Notes: generated by a model from the sequence alone, not told the origin. A DNA stretch of 64,000 bases from SABI01 sp963678555 (GCA_963678555.2 CAXXJA010000003.1:62001-126000); one strand, 5' to 3'. Shown: positions 50,970 to 59,225, counted from the stretch's first letter. Made by a program: numbers and translations.

Positions 50970-51581
50970 TTAGAAGATCGTATACAGTACCGATGCTCCG
51001 ATGCGTCCGTTCTCCCAGGCTGAAGAAGCGGGAAGAAGTTTCGTGTAGTCACTGCTCTCAAGGGTGAACCCGTTGGAGTTGATCGTATAGTTCAGGCCGA
51101 CAAGAATCTTGCCCAGCTTGACATCTGCGGTCGCTCTCCAGGTGAGAGGAGTGTTCATCAGTGCCTCTTCGAAGTCGCCGTCAACAATCTCTTCACCATC
51201 TGCATAGAAGATTGGATCTCCGCCTTCAGGGAAGACCGCCGTCACACGGGGACCGAGACCGAGACCGACACGGACGAGACCGAGCAGGTCAAGGGAAAGA
51301 CCGCCGGTGACCACACCGCTGAACGTGAGGTCGTCTTCTTCACTGCCGTAGAGTGCCATCGTATTGACCTCTGCGAAGAGGACACGGGCCCTCATCTCTG
51401 CACCGAAGGTATAGTTCTCGATATTCCCCATATCTTCAGTCCAGGTGATCTCATCGTCGAGAACATCGAAGGGCTGGCCGTACTGGGCTGTAGCGCCGAC
51501 ACTGAGATTTACAAGCCCCGCTGACAGCATAGCAGGCACGAGGAAGACCACAATAGCAAGTGCAAGTATTAGTTTTTTCAT
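50970..51581 (-). CDS. Small outer-membrane beta-barrel-like protein (tandem family, copy 2)
   Basis: The 203-residue protein has a signal peptide (MKKLILALAIVVFLVPAMLSA) and alternating strands. It ends in a strand with a terminal Phe (ENGRIGASVLYTIF), a good outer-membrane assembly signal. The segment LVGLNYTINSNGFTLES ... SSAWENGRIG aligns in position and style with both neighbouring genes, indicating a duplicated family. AAAGGAG is 7 bases before the ATG, with a palindromic hairpin just upstream. The function is unknown. Confidence 0.75.
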   Translation of the reverse strand: MKKLILALAIVVFLVPAMLSAGLVNLSVGATAQYGQPFDVLDDEITWTEDMGNIENYTFGAEMRARVLFAEVNTMALYGSEEDDLTFSGVVTGGLSLDLLGLVRVGLGLGPRVTAVFPEGGDPIFYADGEEIVDGDFEEALMNTPLTWRATADVKLGKILVGLNYTINSNGFTLESSDYTKLLPASSAWENGRIGASVLYTIF

Positions 51582-51594
51582 AATTCACTCCTTT

Positions 51595-51610
51595 CGAAGG
51601 TATACCTTCG
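51595..51610. promoter_or_regulatory. 16-bp palindrome just upstream of a ribosome binding site
   Basis: CGAAGGTATACCTTCG is a perfect palindrome that ends right before the AAAGGAG of the 203-residue outer-membrane protein gene. In RNA it folds into a 6-bp stem with a UAUA loop. It could protect the 5' end, mask the ribosome binding site, or bind a regulator. Confidence 0.5.
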
Positions 51611-51630
51611 TACTAGTTCCTTGATTCCTT

Positions 51631-52236
51631 CTATAATACTGAGAGATTCAGACCTACGGAAACAAGATTTCTCCCGTCTCCCGTCCAGGACCCCTCATAC
51701 ATTTCCTTCATCCCCTCAATACCCTGCCGTATATAGGCAAGAGAGAGAGTGGCATGTCCGAATACGATATCAACACCCGCCGTGAAGTGAACCGGAGAAT
51801 TCAGCAGCACATCAACAAAACCGGCCTCTTCAGCATCCAGACATCCATTGTACTGGAGACGGTCTCCCTCCTCTTCGGGGAAGAGCACTCCCGTCGTGAT
51901 ACCGGCACCTGCTGTCAGGTAGATGACATCGTTGACCACCGGAATGTCGAACGCGAGAGAGGAATAGAGATCGAATACATCCTCTTCCTCATGATTGCTC
52001 GACGCGAACAGCGACAGATGAAAGACAGTGAGTCTCATGTCGAGTCCTACTCCGATAGTCCAGTTCTTTCCTTCGCTCATACCATTAAAAAACCCGTCCT
52101 CAGCCACTGAAGTGTCGACATCGTACAGCGTTGCACTGCGAAGCGCGATGTCGAATGCACTGCGTGCACTGACAGGCAAGGTGGAAAGGGCAAGGAGCAT
52201 GACAATCATGATCAGAATCGTGCTGTGCTTTCTCAT
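51631..52236 (-). CDS. Small outer-membrane beta-barrel-like protein (tandem family, copy 1)
   Basis: The 201-residue exported protein has a signal peptide (MRKHSTILIMIVMLLALSTLPVSA) and beta strands. The C-terminal block LSLAYIRQGIEGMKEMYEGSW ... RNLVSVGLNLSVL resembles those of the two downstream genes. I chose the ATG at 52236, preceded by GGGAGAG; a longer frame adds 13 residues before the signal peptide. It is the first gene of the tandem set, with TATAAT upstream. It contains a single Cys in the middle. The function is unknown. Confidence 0.72.
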   Translation of the reverse strand: MRKHSTILIMIVMLLALSTLPVSARSAFDIALRSATLYDVDTSVAEDGFFNGMSEGKNWTIGVGLDMRLTVFHLSLFASSNHEEEDVFDLYSSLAFDIPVVNDVIYLTAGAGITTGVLFPEEEGDRLQYNGCLDAEEAGFVDVLLNSPVHFTAGVDIVFGHATLSLAYIRQGIEGMKEMYEGSWTGDGRNLVSVGLNLSVL

Positions 52237-52276
52237 GCTCTCTCTCCCGTTGATCCTTCCGCCTTGATATAACATA

Positions 52277-52282
52277 ATTATA
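52277..52282 (-). promoter_or_regulatory. -10 element upstream of the tandem outer-membrane protein genes
   Basis: A consensus TATAAT on the minus strand lies 40 bases before the start codon at 52236. The -35 region is not clear. It could serve the first gene or all three. Confidence 0.4.
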
Positions 52283-52360
52283 ACACCAGTGGGAGTGAAA
52301 AGGATACAGCATTTATTTCACTTTCTCAATTGATGCAAATAAGATAGGATCGGATTGGTC

Positions 52361-54295
52361 TCAACGCCCCTCTCCGTAGGTTGCAACCAGGTCATTCACC
52401 TCCTCGATCCATACAGCTGCTGATGCATCACTGGGCATCCTCAGGTCTCCTCTCGGGCTGAGCGCAACTGAACCTACCTTTACGCCGTCAGGCAGAGCAC
52501 TACGTTTGAACTGCTGGGAGAAGAACCTCCGGTAGAAGATCCGGAGCCATGAAAGGATGGTCGACGGAGGGTATTCCGAGGAAAAGGCGACCTTCGCAAG
52601 GTGAAATATCTTCGTAGGAGAGAACGACCAGCGCAGCATATAGTAGAGGAAGAAGTCGTGCAGCTCGTAGGGACCGACGAGGTCTTCAGTCCGCTGGGAG
52701 ATCTCCCCTTCCTTCGGTGGAAGCAGTTCGGGAGAGACAGGGGTATCGAGCACATCCTGCAGGGTCTTTCTCAATGTCGCCTGATCACTGATCGTTATAC
52801 TGTAGGAGACAAGAGAACGGATCAGAGTCTTGGGAATGGAAGCGTTGACACCGTACATAGACATATGGTCCCCGTTATAGGTCGCCCATCCGAGCGCGAG
52901 CTCACTCAGATCACCCGTTCCCAGTACGATAGCACCCTCGCTGTTGGCAAGGTCCATGAGGACCTGGGTCCTCTCCCGTGCCTGCGCATTCTCATAGGTG
53001 ACACTCTGATCATTCTCATCATGGCTGATATCACTGAAGTGCTGGCGGACCGAACGGGTGATGTCTATCTCCCTCAGTGTTATACCGTATGCCTCTGCCA
53101 GTTCGTAGGCGTTCCTTCTCGTTCTCTCTGATGTCCCGAAACACGGCATCGTCACTGCGATGATACCCTTCCTCGCCAGTGAGAGGTAATCAAAGGCTCT
53201 CACGGCCACGATAAGGGCGAGCGTCGAGTCGAGACCTCCCGAAATACCGAGAACAATCTTCCCGGCCCGTATGTGCTCAAGGCGCTTCACCAGTCCCATC
53301 GACTGCATCAGCAGTATCGCCTCGAGCCGCTCACGCGAGGAGCCTCCCTGAGGGGGAATGAACGGATGGCGGGCTATCACACGGGAGAGATACACATCCT
53401 TCAGAGCAGTTTGCATCATCACCGTTGTGTACTCCCTCTCGTCAGAGATCTCGAAACTGGTATGACTGAGACGCTCACTGAGAAGGCGCTCGATATCGAC
53501 CTCCGCATAGATCATCCCCTCAAAGGGGACCTCACTCTCTGCGAGCATCGAACCACTCTCACTTATCATACAATGGCCGAGAAACACCACATCAGTCGTG
53601 GACTCACCTATCCCTGCATTGGCATACAGGTAGGCAGCTGAATAGCGGCCCGAAGAACTCTGTACAAGCATCCTTCGGTACTCATCCTTTGTGACGATAT
53701 CATTGCTGGCAGACAGATTTGCTATGACCGTGGCTCCCCGTTTCACGAGCTGGATCGCCGGTGGGTCGACAGCCCACATATCTTCACAGATCTCAATACC
53801 TACGCGGAAGTCAGGACAGGCGGAAGACTCAAGGAGAATCGAAGTACCGAAGGGAATCCGGTCGCCTGCGAGCGTGATATACCGGAGGTTGACAGGTGCG
53901 GGAGTAAACCAGCGCTTCTCGTAAAACTCGCTGTAGTTGGGAAGATGTGTTTTAGGGACAGCAGCGATGAAATGTCCGTCCTCGATGACCACCGCGCAGT
54001 TGTACAGCTTTCCCCTCACCTGCAGCGGAGCACCCACGATGACAGTCAGGTCGATGCCCGCACTCGCTCTGGCGATCTTCTCGAGGCCGTCCACGGCGGC
54101 CTCTATCAGTGGTCTCTGGAAGAACAGGTCGGCACAGGTATAACCGGTAAGCACAAGCTCGGGGAAGACGAGGAGGGCAACATCATTATCGACCGCTTCC
54201 TCCATCAATGCAATGACGGCATCACTGTTGTGCTGGACATCAGCGACCCTAATTTTCGGTGACGCTACCGCGACTCTCACAAATCCATCGATCAT
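52361..54295 (-). CDS. nadE: Glutamine-dependent NAD+ synthetase
   Basis: The 644-residue bifunctional enzyme makes NAD+ from deamido-NAD+ with glutamine as the ammonia source. The N-terminal nitrilase-like amidase has its catalytic triad regions FPELVLTGY, PKTHLPNYSEFYEKRWF and GIEICEDMW. The C-terminal synthetase has the PP-loop GISGGLDSTLAL and the conserved VLGTGDLSELALGW. I chose the ATG at 54295, because GGGAGG lies 6 bases before it; an in-frame ATG at 54316 adds MHHREDE. It is apparently monocistronic. Confidence 0.96.
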   Translation of the reverse strand: MIDGFVRVAVASPKIRVADVQHNSDAVIALMEEAVDNDVALLVFPELVLTGYTCADLFFQRPLIEAAVDGLEKIARASAGIDLTVIVGAPLQVRGKLYNCAVVIEDGHFIAAVPKTHLPNYSEFYEKRWFTPAPVNLRYITLAGDRIPFGTSILLESSACPDFRVGIEICEDMWAVDPPAIQLVKRGATVIANLSASNDIVTKDEYRRMLVQSSSGRYSAAYLYANAGIGESTTDVVFLGHCMISESGSMLAESEVPFEGMIYAEVDIERLLSERLSHTSFEISDEREYTTVMMQTALKDVYLSRVIARHPFIPPQGGSSRERLEAILLMQSMGLVKRLEHIRAGKIVLGISGGLDSTLALIVAVRAFDYLSLARKGIIAVTMPCFGTSERTRRNAYELAEAYGITLREIDITRSVRQHFSDISHDENDQSVTYENAQARERTQVLMDLANSEGAIVLGTGDLSELALGWATYNGDHMSMYGVNASIPKTLIRSLVSYSITISDQATLRKTLQDVLDTPVSPELLPPKEGEISQRTEDLVGPYELHDFFLYYMLRWSFSPTKIFHLAKVAFSSEYPPSTILSWLRIFYRRFFSQQFKRSALPDGVKVGSVALSPRGDLRMPSDASAAVWIEEVNDLVATYGEGR

Positions 54296-54370
54296 CTCAT
54301 CCTCCCTGTGATGCACGACTCATTATATACACCTGCAGCGGCCTGTCACAACCCCGCGGGATGACTCTCC

Positions 54371-55069
54371 TCAACCTGTGTCCTCATCTGAGTGTGAACG
54401 CCTCCGGTAGAGAAGGAAATAGATGAAGGAGAGTGCCGGTATGATGAAGAACACCGAAGCGGCTATGATGAACGCAGGTGAATCAGGATCTGTATACTCG
54501 CGTGCGAGGATCATGGTGGAGACCATGCCCGGCAGCAGTGCGAGAATCGTTGCCGCAGCAGCTGTGTGATACCGGATACCTATCGATCCGATGGCAAGAT
54601 TCGTGAGCTCATGGGGAACCTTCCCTATGATCTTGAGGACGAAGGTGAACAGGAACTCGCTTGTATCCTTCAGATGCAGAAGGGAAGAGGTGAACGGAAA
54701 GCGCTCCTGAAGCTGCTCGACATATATCTTTCCCCTGTTTCGTCCAAGAAAGTACGGGATCTGCTGATTGATATAGACCCCCGCGATGTTGATCACAAGC
54801 GCCGTCCAGAAGGGATAGATCACAGCGACCGCTGCATACAGGAGAGCGAAGGGAAGTCCGAACGACACTGATTTGAGGAGGTAGAGAAACAGGAAGATCC
54901 AGACAGAAAGGACCTGGTGCTCGTGTGCGAAGCCGGTAATCCCCTCCATAAGAGAGTCGCTGTTGCGTATCAGAAAGAAACTGATGATGGCGAGATAGGC
55001 TATCACGGAGAGACTCCTGAGCAGAGCTTTCCCTCTGGGTGGACGCTTATTCACGGAACGAGCCTTCAC
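54371..55069 (-). CDS. VTT/TVP38-family membrane protein
   Basis: The 232-residue protein with about five membrane segments resembles the TVP38/TMEM64 branch of the VTT (DedA-like) superfamily. The core pattern includes FGLPFALLYAAVAVIYPFW, INIAGVYINQQIPYFLGRNRG and a re-entrant segment around KIIGKVPHELTNLAIGSIG. Relatives include lipid scramblases and flippases of the bacterial envelope. Its start overlaps the stop of the AI-2E family gene, so they form a coupled pair. Confidence 0.83.
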   Translation of the reverse strand: MKARSVNKRPPRGKALLRSLSVIAYLAIISFFLIRNSDSLMEGITGFAHEHQVLSVWIFLFLYLLKSVSFGLPFALLYAAVAVIYPFWTALVINIAGVYINQQIPYFLGRNRGKIYVEQLQERFPFTSSLLHLKDTSEFLFTFVLKIIGKVPHELTNLAIGSIGIRYHTAAAATILALLPGMVSTMILAREYTDPDSPAFIIAASVFFIIPALSFIYFLLYRRRSHSDEDTG

Positions 55070-56172
55070 TCCCTCCGCTCCAGGCGGGCCTTCACGCTCT
55101 CCTGCACCAGAGCATAGATAACAGCAACCGCGGGGACACCCACGAACATACCGAGAATACCGAAGAGGTTTCCTCCCACAATGACCGCGAAGAGCACCCA
55201 GAACGCGGGCAGACCGATCGAGTCCCCGACGACCTTCGGGTAGATGATGTTCCCCTCGAGCTGCTGAAGCACCAGAAAGAGGATCAGAAAGTAGAGGGCC
55301 TGGACCGGATTACTGACAACCATCAGGAGAGCTCCGATGATAGCGGCGAGGAAGGCTCCGACGATGGGAATAAAGGCGGAAACGGCAACGATGGAAGCCA
55401 CCAGGAAGGGATAGGGAAACGAGAAAATCAGCATCGTGACGAGGAACAGTCCACCGAGGATCAGCGCCTCAACCGCCATGGTCGCGATAAATGCCTGCAT
55501 CGTATCTGTTGAAACGGTCCCCCCGTGTATCAGTTTCCTGTACACCTCATCGGAACTGAATGCCCTGAGAAGGTCCTTCAGCTGTCCGATCATCATTTCT
55601 TTCTTTGCCAGGATATACAGTGCAAAGACGACTGAAAGCAGGACAGTGACGACCGAAGAGAGGGTGTACTGTACGATCGAGAGACTTGAGCTTACCAGCG
55701 TCTTCGCTGTCGACTGAACGAAGGCAAGGACCTCCGCTTCCATGCTCTGGAAATCGAGATTCATCCACGCAAGCCAGTCAGGAAGGCCGGCATTGAGTGT
55801 CTCGACCTGATCCGTCAGTCCCTGCAGGAGCGCAGGCAACCTCTCAACGACCTCTCTGGCCGCCTGAGACAGCTGGGGTATTATGATGAACAGTAGAACA
55901 GTGAAGATAAGGAGGGTTACAAGAAACGTCGCAGTCAGAGATACCACCCGTCTCAGGAACACTGACCCCCTGGTGAACACCTTCTGCTCAAAGAACTTCA
56001 AAGGAACGCTGATCAGGACGGCAAGAAACAGACCGAGCAGAACCGGACTCATAATGCCCGCCAGTGCGGAGACGATATCGGATATCGGAGAGAGAGCCAT
56101 AATAAACAGGAGCACTGCTATGATCGCAATTGCCCGTACACCTGAAATGCGTCCTTCATTGTTCTCTTTCAT
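55066..56172 (-). CDS. AI-2E family transporter (PerM/YdiK-like)
   Basis: The 368-residue membrane protein has about eight helices. The family features are a soluble region between helices 3 and 4 (about 110-165), the segment LKDLLRAFSSDEVYRKLIHGG, and the C-terminal LQQLEGNIIYPKVVGDSIGLPAFWVLFAVIVGG. The AI-2 export role was proposed for one member. Other members act as ion transporters, so the substrate is open. It is divergent from the cupin gene. Confidence 0.9.
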   Translation of the reverse strand: MKENNEGRISGVRAIAIIAVLLFIMALSPISDIVSALAGIMSPVLLGLFLAVLISVPLKFFEQKVFTRGSVFLRRVVSLTATFLVTLLIFTVLLFIIIPQLSQAAREVVERLPALLQGLTDQVETLNAGLPDWLAWMNLDFQSMEAEVLAFVQSTAKTLVSSSLSIVQYTLSSVVTVLLSVVFALYILAKKEMMIGQLKDLLRAFSSDEVYRKLIHGGTVSTDTMQAFIATMAVEALILGGLFLVTMLIFSFPYPFLVASIVAVSAFIPIVGAFLAAIIGALLMVVSNPVQALYFLILFLVLQQLEGNIIYPKVVGDSIGLPAFWVLFAVIVGGNLFGILGMFVGVPAVAVIYALVQESVKARLERRE

Positions 56173-56189
56173 CTCGACCTCGCCTCTTC

Positions 56190-56207
56190 ATGTTGCATCT
56201 GCAACAT
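56190..56207. promoter_or_regulatory. 18-bp operator-like inverted repeat between divergent genes
   Basis: ATGTTGCA and TGCAACAT are perfect 8-bp arms around TC, 18 bases upstream of the AI-2E family start and 57 bases upstream of the cupin start. This is a typical size for a dimeric repressor site. The regulator is not known. Confidence 0.55.
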
Positions 56208-56263
56208 AATAATCATTCTGTTCCTGATAGATTACATACTACCTGTAAAACAAGGAGATGACA

Positions 56264-56587
56264 ATGATTGAAACCCGCCACATCTATGCTGTGGATAACG
56301 CAAAGCACATAGAGAAACTGATTGATGTCGATTCGGTCATGATCAACCACATGGTACTGCCCGAGGGAGAGTCTGTCCCCGACCACAAAGCCAATTCACT
56401 GGTCCACATGATCGTCGTCCGCGGGCAGCTGACGCTTGAACTCGGAGACCAGGGACCTCACACCTACGAAAGAGGCTCTATTGTGAATATTCCCTACGAT
56501 ACTGCTATGAAGGTACGTAATGAACACCCTGAGACCTGTGAATTCTTTGTGGTGAAATCTCCGTCACCGAGAATGTACGGGGCCTGA
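56264..56587 (+). CDS. Cupin-domain protein
   Basis: This 107-residue single cupin has motif 1 as LPEGESVPDHKANSLVHMIVVRGQLTLELG (metal-type spacing with H and E variants) and motif 2 as PYDTAMKVRNEHPETCEFFVV. The fold often binds small ligands or metals. The ligand set here is incomplete, so catalysis is uncertain. I chose the ATG at 56264, which has AAGGAG 6 bases upstream; the ATG at 56258 abuts the ribosome binding site. It may share an operator with the divergent gene. Confidence 0.82.
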   Translation: MIETRHIYAVDNAKHIEKLIDVDSVMINHMVLPEGESVPDHKANSLVHMIVVRGQLTLELGDQGPHTYERGSIVNIPYDTAMKVRNEHPETCEFFVVKSPSPRMYGA

Positions 56588-56610
56588 TTGTATCAAGAGA
56601 TCCTGAGGCT

Positions 56611-57186
56611 CTATCGTTCTCCCTCTCCCCGCTCCCGTGCAGGAAGAAAAGCTGCCCACACACGCTCAGCATCATCTGCATGGGAGCGCCAGAAGCCGAG
56701 TCTCTCCTGCATCTGTGCGACCGCTGTCTCGATCATGTCCCATCGAACCTCCTCCCCCTCCTGATGCACCAAGGCTGTGAGACGGTAGAGAGGGAAGGCA
56801 AGAGCATGACGCCTCGCGTGAACGGTGGAACAGGCCTGGGCAATAGCATGAAGCAGGGCGATTCCTTCTTTCTGTTCTTCACGTTTTGCCAGAGCATGGC
56901 ATGCAAGAATTGCCTTTCTCGCTTCAGAGAGTTTGATCTCTCCCCTCGCCCACGATCTACTCTTTCTGATCGCTTCCCGGGGAATACCCTCATGAGGATT
57001 CATCTGTTCATACCGTGAACATGCTTCTTCAGCGCATTCCAGCGCCCATAGGACGACAGCGCGCTTATGCTGTGACTCCAGAGAAACAAACAGCGGGGAT
57101 AGGGAGGTACTATCCGGATGGAACAGGATCGCGTTCCCTCTCTGTTTTCTTCGTCTTACCTGACTCTTTTCTTCTTCCGATATCAT
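56611..57186 (-). CDS. Imm-5-like putative immunity protein
   Basis: The 191-residue helical protein matches the pattern of the Imm-5-like family: RAVVLWALECAEEACSRYE, AIRKSRSWARGEIKLSEARKAILACHALA, and a histidine-containing HARRHALAFPLYRLTAL segment. Some relatives sit next to polymorphic toxins, but no toxin is recognised here. The ATG at 57186 has AGGGAG 8 bases upstream. The protein is soluble, so a cytoplasmic partner is expected. Function as an immunity protein is an inference from family naming only. Confidence 0.7.
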   Translation of the reverse strand: MISEEEKSQVRRRKQRGNAILFHPDSTSLSPLFVSLESQHKRAVVLWALECAEEACSRYEQMNPHEGIPREAIRKSRSWARGEIKLSEARKAILACHALAKREEQKEGIALLHAIAQACSTVHARRHALAFPLYRLTALVHQEGEEVRWDMIETAVAQMQERLGFWRSHADDAERVWAAFLPARERGEGER

Positions 57187-57248
57187 CAAGAGCTCCCTTT
57201 CGTATCGTAGCATACAAAAGATCCAGCTGATATCATGACATGCACTAC

Positions 57249-57309
57249 TTGACAAAACTTCTTATTATTTCTTATTATTACTTTAATACAACTAATAAGG
57301 AATAATAAG
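57249..57309 (+). promoter_or_regulatory. Promoter with four helically phased half-sites
   Basis: TTGACA (57249-57254), 18 bp and TATTAT (57273-57278) form the promoter. CTTATTA occurs at 57261-57267 and 57271-57277, and its complement TAATAAG at 57293-57299 and 57303-57309. Each pair is offset by exactly 10 bp, one helical turn. The arrangement covers the -10 and the start region, ideal for cooperative autorepression by the HTH protein encoded next. Confidence 0.65.
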
Positions 57310-57311
57310 TA

Positions 57312-57755
57312 ATGAAAGAGATATATTATTCAGTAGAACAGATTGCACAGATGCTGAACATCCATCCCAAAACCATTCAGCGATACATCAGAGAGGGAAA
57401 AATCAATGCGGTGAAGCTCGGGAAGAGCTGGAGAGTGTCAGGTCACGACCTGAGTCGTTTCACTGAGGGAACGACAGGGCAGGAAGAGAATCAGACCGTT
57501 CCGACGGGAAACGTCACAGCCCGTGTTTCTGCTGTGATCGATATCGAAGCGGGAGGGAGAGAACGGGCTGTTCAGATCATGAACGGTATCACAGCACTCA
57601 TGAATTCGAAACCGCAGGACTCAGAGACCTGTACGATGCATGCTCAGGTGCTTGAACCTTCGTATACCGTCCGAGTGACGCTGTGGGGTGGCATTACCGA
57701 GATCTCTGTGATCCTGAACTCCCTCAGAGCCTATACGGAACAGGAAGCCGTATGA
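57312..57755 (+). CDS. HTH (MerR/excisionase-type) DNA-binding protein
   Basis: The 147-residue protein has an N-terminal helix-turn-helix of the MerR/excisionase type (residues 4-55: YSVEQIAQMLNIHPKTIQRYIREGKINAVKLGKSWRVS). A C-terminal alpha/beta domain (about 70-145) resembles a small ligand-binding or dimerisation fold. It overlaps the DUF4180 gene by ATGA and lies behind a four-half-site operator, which it probably binds. AAGGA precedes the ATG. Confidence 0.88.
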   Translation: MKEIYYSVEQIAQMLNIHPKTIQRYIREGKINAVKLGKSWRVSGHDLSRFTEGTTGQEENQTVPTGNVTARVSAVIDIEAGGRERAVQIMNGITALMNSKPQDSETCTMHAQVLEPSYTVRVTLWGGITEISVILNSLRAYTEQEAV

Positions 57756-58156
57756 GGTTCATTGATCATAACGGGACCGTCTACGCCTATGCTGAAAGGG
57801 ATGACAGAATTGATGAACTGTCTGATGCTCTCGACCTCATGGCCACTGCCCGTTACCATGGGAAAAGTGACCACATCATACTATCTCAGGAGAATATCGA
57901 TGAGGCGTTCTTTGACCTGAGAACCGGCTTCGCAGGGGAGGTGCTTCAGAAGTTCTCCACCTACCGGATGCGTCTTGCCATCACCGGTCCTGTCCATCAC
58001 TTCACCAGTAAGGCGCTCAGGGATTTCATATCCGAATGCAACAGCGGAAACGATGTGATCTGGACGGAAGATCACAATGAGGCTCTCAGGAGATTCTCCT
58101 CACAAGAGCAACAGTCTCCGTGTGAGAGCTTTGGGGATACATATCAGCGAAGGTGA
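57752..58156 (+). CDS. DUF4180 protein
   Basis: The 134-residue protein has the DUF4180 pattern SDHIILSQENIDEAFFDLRTGFAGEVLQKFSTYRMRLAITG ... SKALRDFISECNSGNDVIW ... DHNEALRRF. The fold is unassigned but resembles a STAS- or chaperone-like alpha/beta unit. The start is fixed by ATGA overlap with the HTH gene. The last 71 bases overlap the 3' end of the convergent methyltransferase gene, coding for a tail (SSQEQQSPCESFGDTYQRR) beyond the family core. Co-expression with the HTH gene suggests it is its target or modulator. Confidence 0.85.
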   Translation: MRFIDHNGTVYAYAERDDRIDELSDALDLMATARYHGKSDHIILSQENIDEAFFDLRTGFAGEVLQKFSTYRMRLAITGPVHHFTSKALRDFISECNSGNDVIWTEDHNEALRRFSSQEQQSPCESFGDTYQRR

Positions 58157-59225
58157 GCCGTTCAAGCTTATATCCTTGGCCTGCAAGCATGTGAATATCA
58201 CGTGAAAAGGTCGCAGAGTCACAGGAGACGTAGACAATCACCTCCGGCTTCATTGCAGTAATCGCCTGGTGGGCAAAAGGAGAGAGGCCGCTGCGCGGCG
58301 GGTCGACGACTACGGTGTCGACCTTCTCCTTTCTGTTTTGCTTTCCCCATGATTCAATCTCATCGGTAAAGAATGTTGTATGCTGAAGATTTTCACGTGC
58401 GAAGATGAGACAGGCGGGATGTTTTTCAACAGCGACGGTTTCACTCGCCCCGCTTTCAAGGAAAGCGGCAAAAGTTCCCACCCCGCTGAACAGATCAACC
58501 ATACGCGTTCCCTGTGCGAAACTCTGAATCAGAGGAATCATCTGTTCAAGTATCATCATATTGTTCTGGAAAAAGACATCAGCACTCGCCTTCAGCTCTT
58601 TCTTTCCAATACAGATCGTTACAGGAGTGTCATCGAGACTCACCTGACCATCACTTCCGGCAAGAGCCGGGAGCGTGACTACCGCGTCCCTTCCCTTCCG
58701 CTTTGAAGCTGCTTTGAACACCTCATCCCGTCTTTCACCGAGCAGAACATTCAAGGCAGGAACAAGAAGGGGACAGAAGGAGATATCCACAACATCATGA
58801 CTCTTCTTTGCATAAAATCCGATCCGCTTCTTGTTTGTATCAACCTGAAAACGTACCCGCTGGCGATAGCCAACAGGAGGAGAAAGGAGCGGAGGGTCGA
58901 TGAGAACAGTGGAAAGATCGACCTTTCCGATTCTCTTCAGGTTCTCAAGGACGATCTCTTCCTTGATCTTCACTCCCTCTTCGGCTGTTGTGATCTGCAG
59001 GTTGCATCCCCCGCAGACTCCGTAGTGCGGGCAGACAGGCTCAGTGCGTTTCTCTGAGGGAGTGATGATGTGAGTAAGCTCACAGTTCACCACGTTCTTC
59101 TTTCTTGAGACTTCCTTGACTTCCACCTCTTCACCCGGAAGCACTCCCGGAACAAAGAGTATATCTTTTCCCACTCGGGCAAGCCCATCCCCCTGAGAGA
59201 CTATCTTTTCAATAACAACCCTCAT
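58086..59225 (-). CDS. 23S rRNA m5U methyltransferase, RlmD/TrmA family
   Basis: The 379-residue SAM-dependent RNA m5U methyltransferase has an N-terminal TRAM-like domain, an iron-sulfur cluster cysteine set (VCPHYGVCGGC plus a later FCPLL), SAM motif MVDLFSGVGTF, and DPPRSGL. The catalytic nucleophile is the cysteine in VYVSCDSATFSRD, with a terminal SHTETVAL. The exact target (U1939, U747 or a tRNA) cannot be fixed. Its start overlaps the pepF stop codon (ATGA), and its 3' end overlaps the DUF4180 gene by 71 bases. Confidence 0.9.
   Translation of the reverse strand: MRVVIEKIVSQGDGLARVGKDILFVPGVLPGEEVEVKEVSRKKNVVNCELTHIITPSEKRTEPVCPHYGVCGGCNLQITTAEEGVKIKEEIVLENLKRIGKVDLSTVLIDPPLLSPPVGYRQRVRFQVDTNKKRIGFYAKKSHDVVDISFCPLLVPALNVLLGERRDEVFKAASKRKGRDAVVTLPALAGSDGQVSLDDTPVTICIGKKELKASADVFFQNNMMILEQMIPLIQSFAQGTRMVDLFSGVGTFAAFLESGASETVAVEKHPACLIFARENLQHTTFFTDEIESWGKQNRKEKVDTVVVDPPRSGLSPFAHQAITAMKPEVIVYVSCDSATFSRDIHMLAGQGYKLERLTFADMYPQSSHTETVALVRRIS

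Noticed and set aside
57249..57309. CRISPR-like or iteron origin interpretation of the CTTATTA/TAATAAG repeats
   Set aside because: Only four short copies arranged as phased half-sites over a promoter; no spacers, no cas or rep genes. An operator explains them better.
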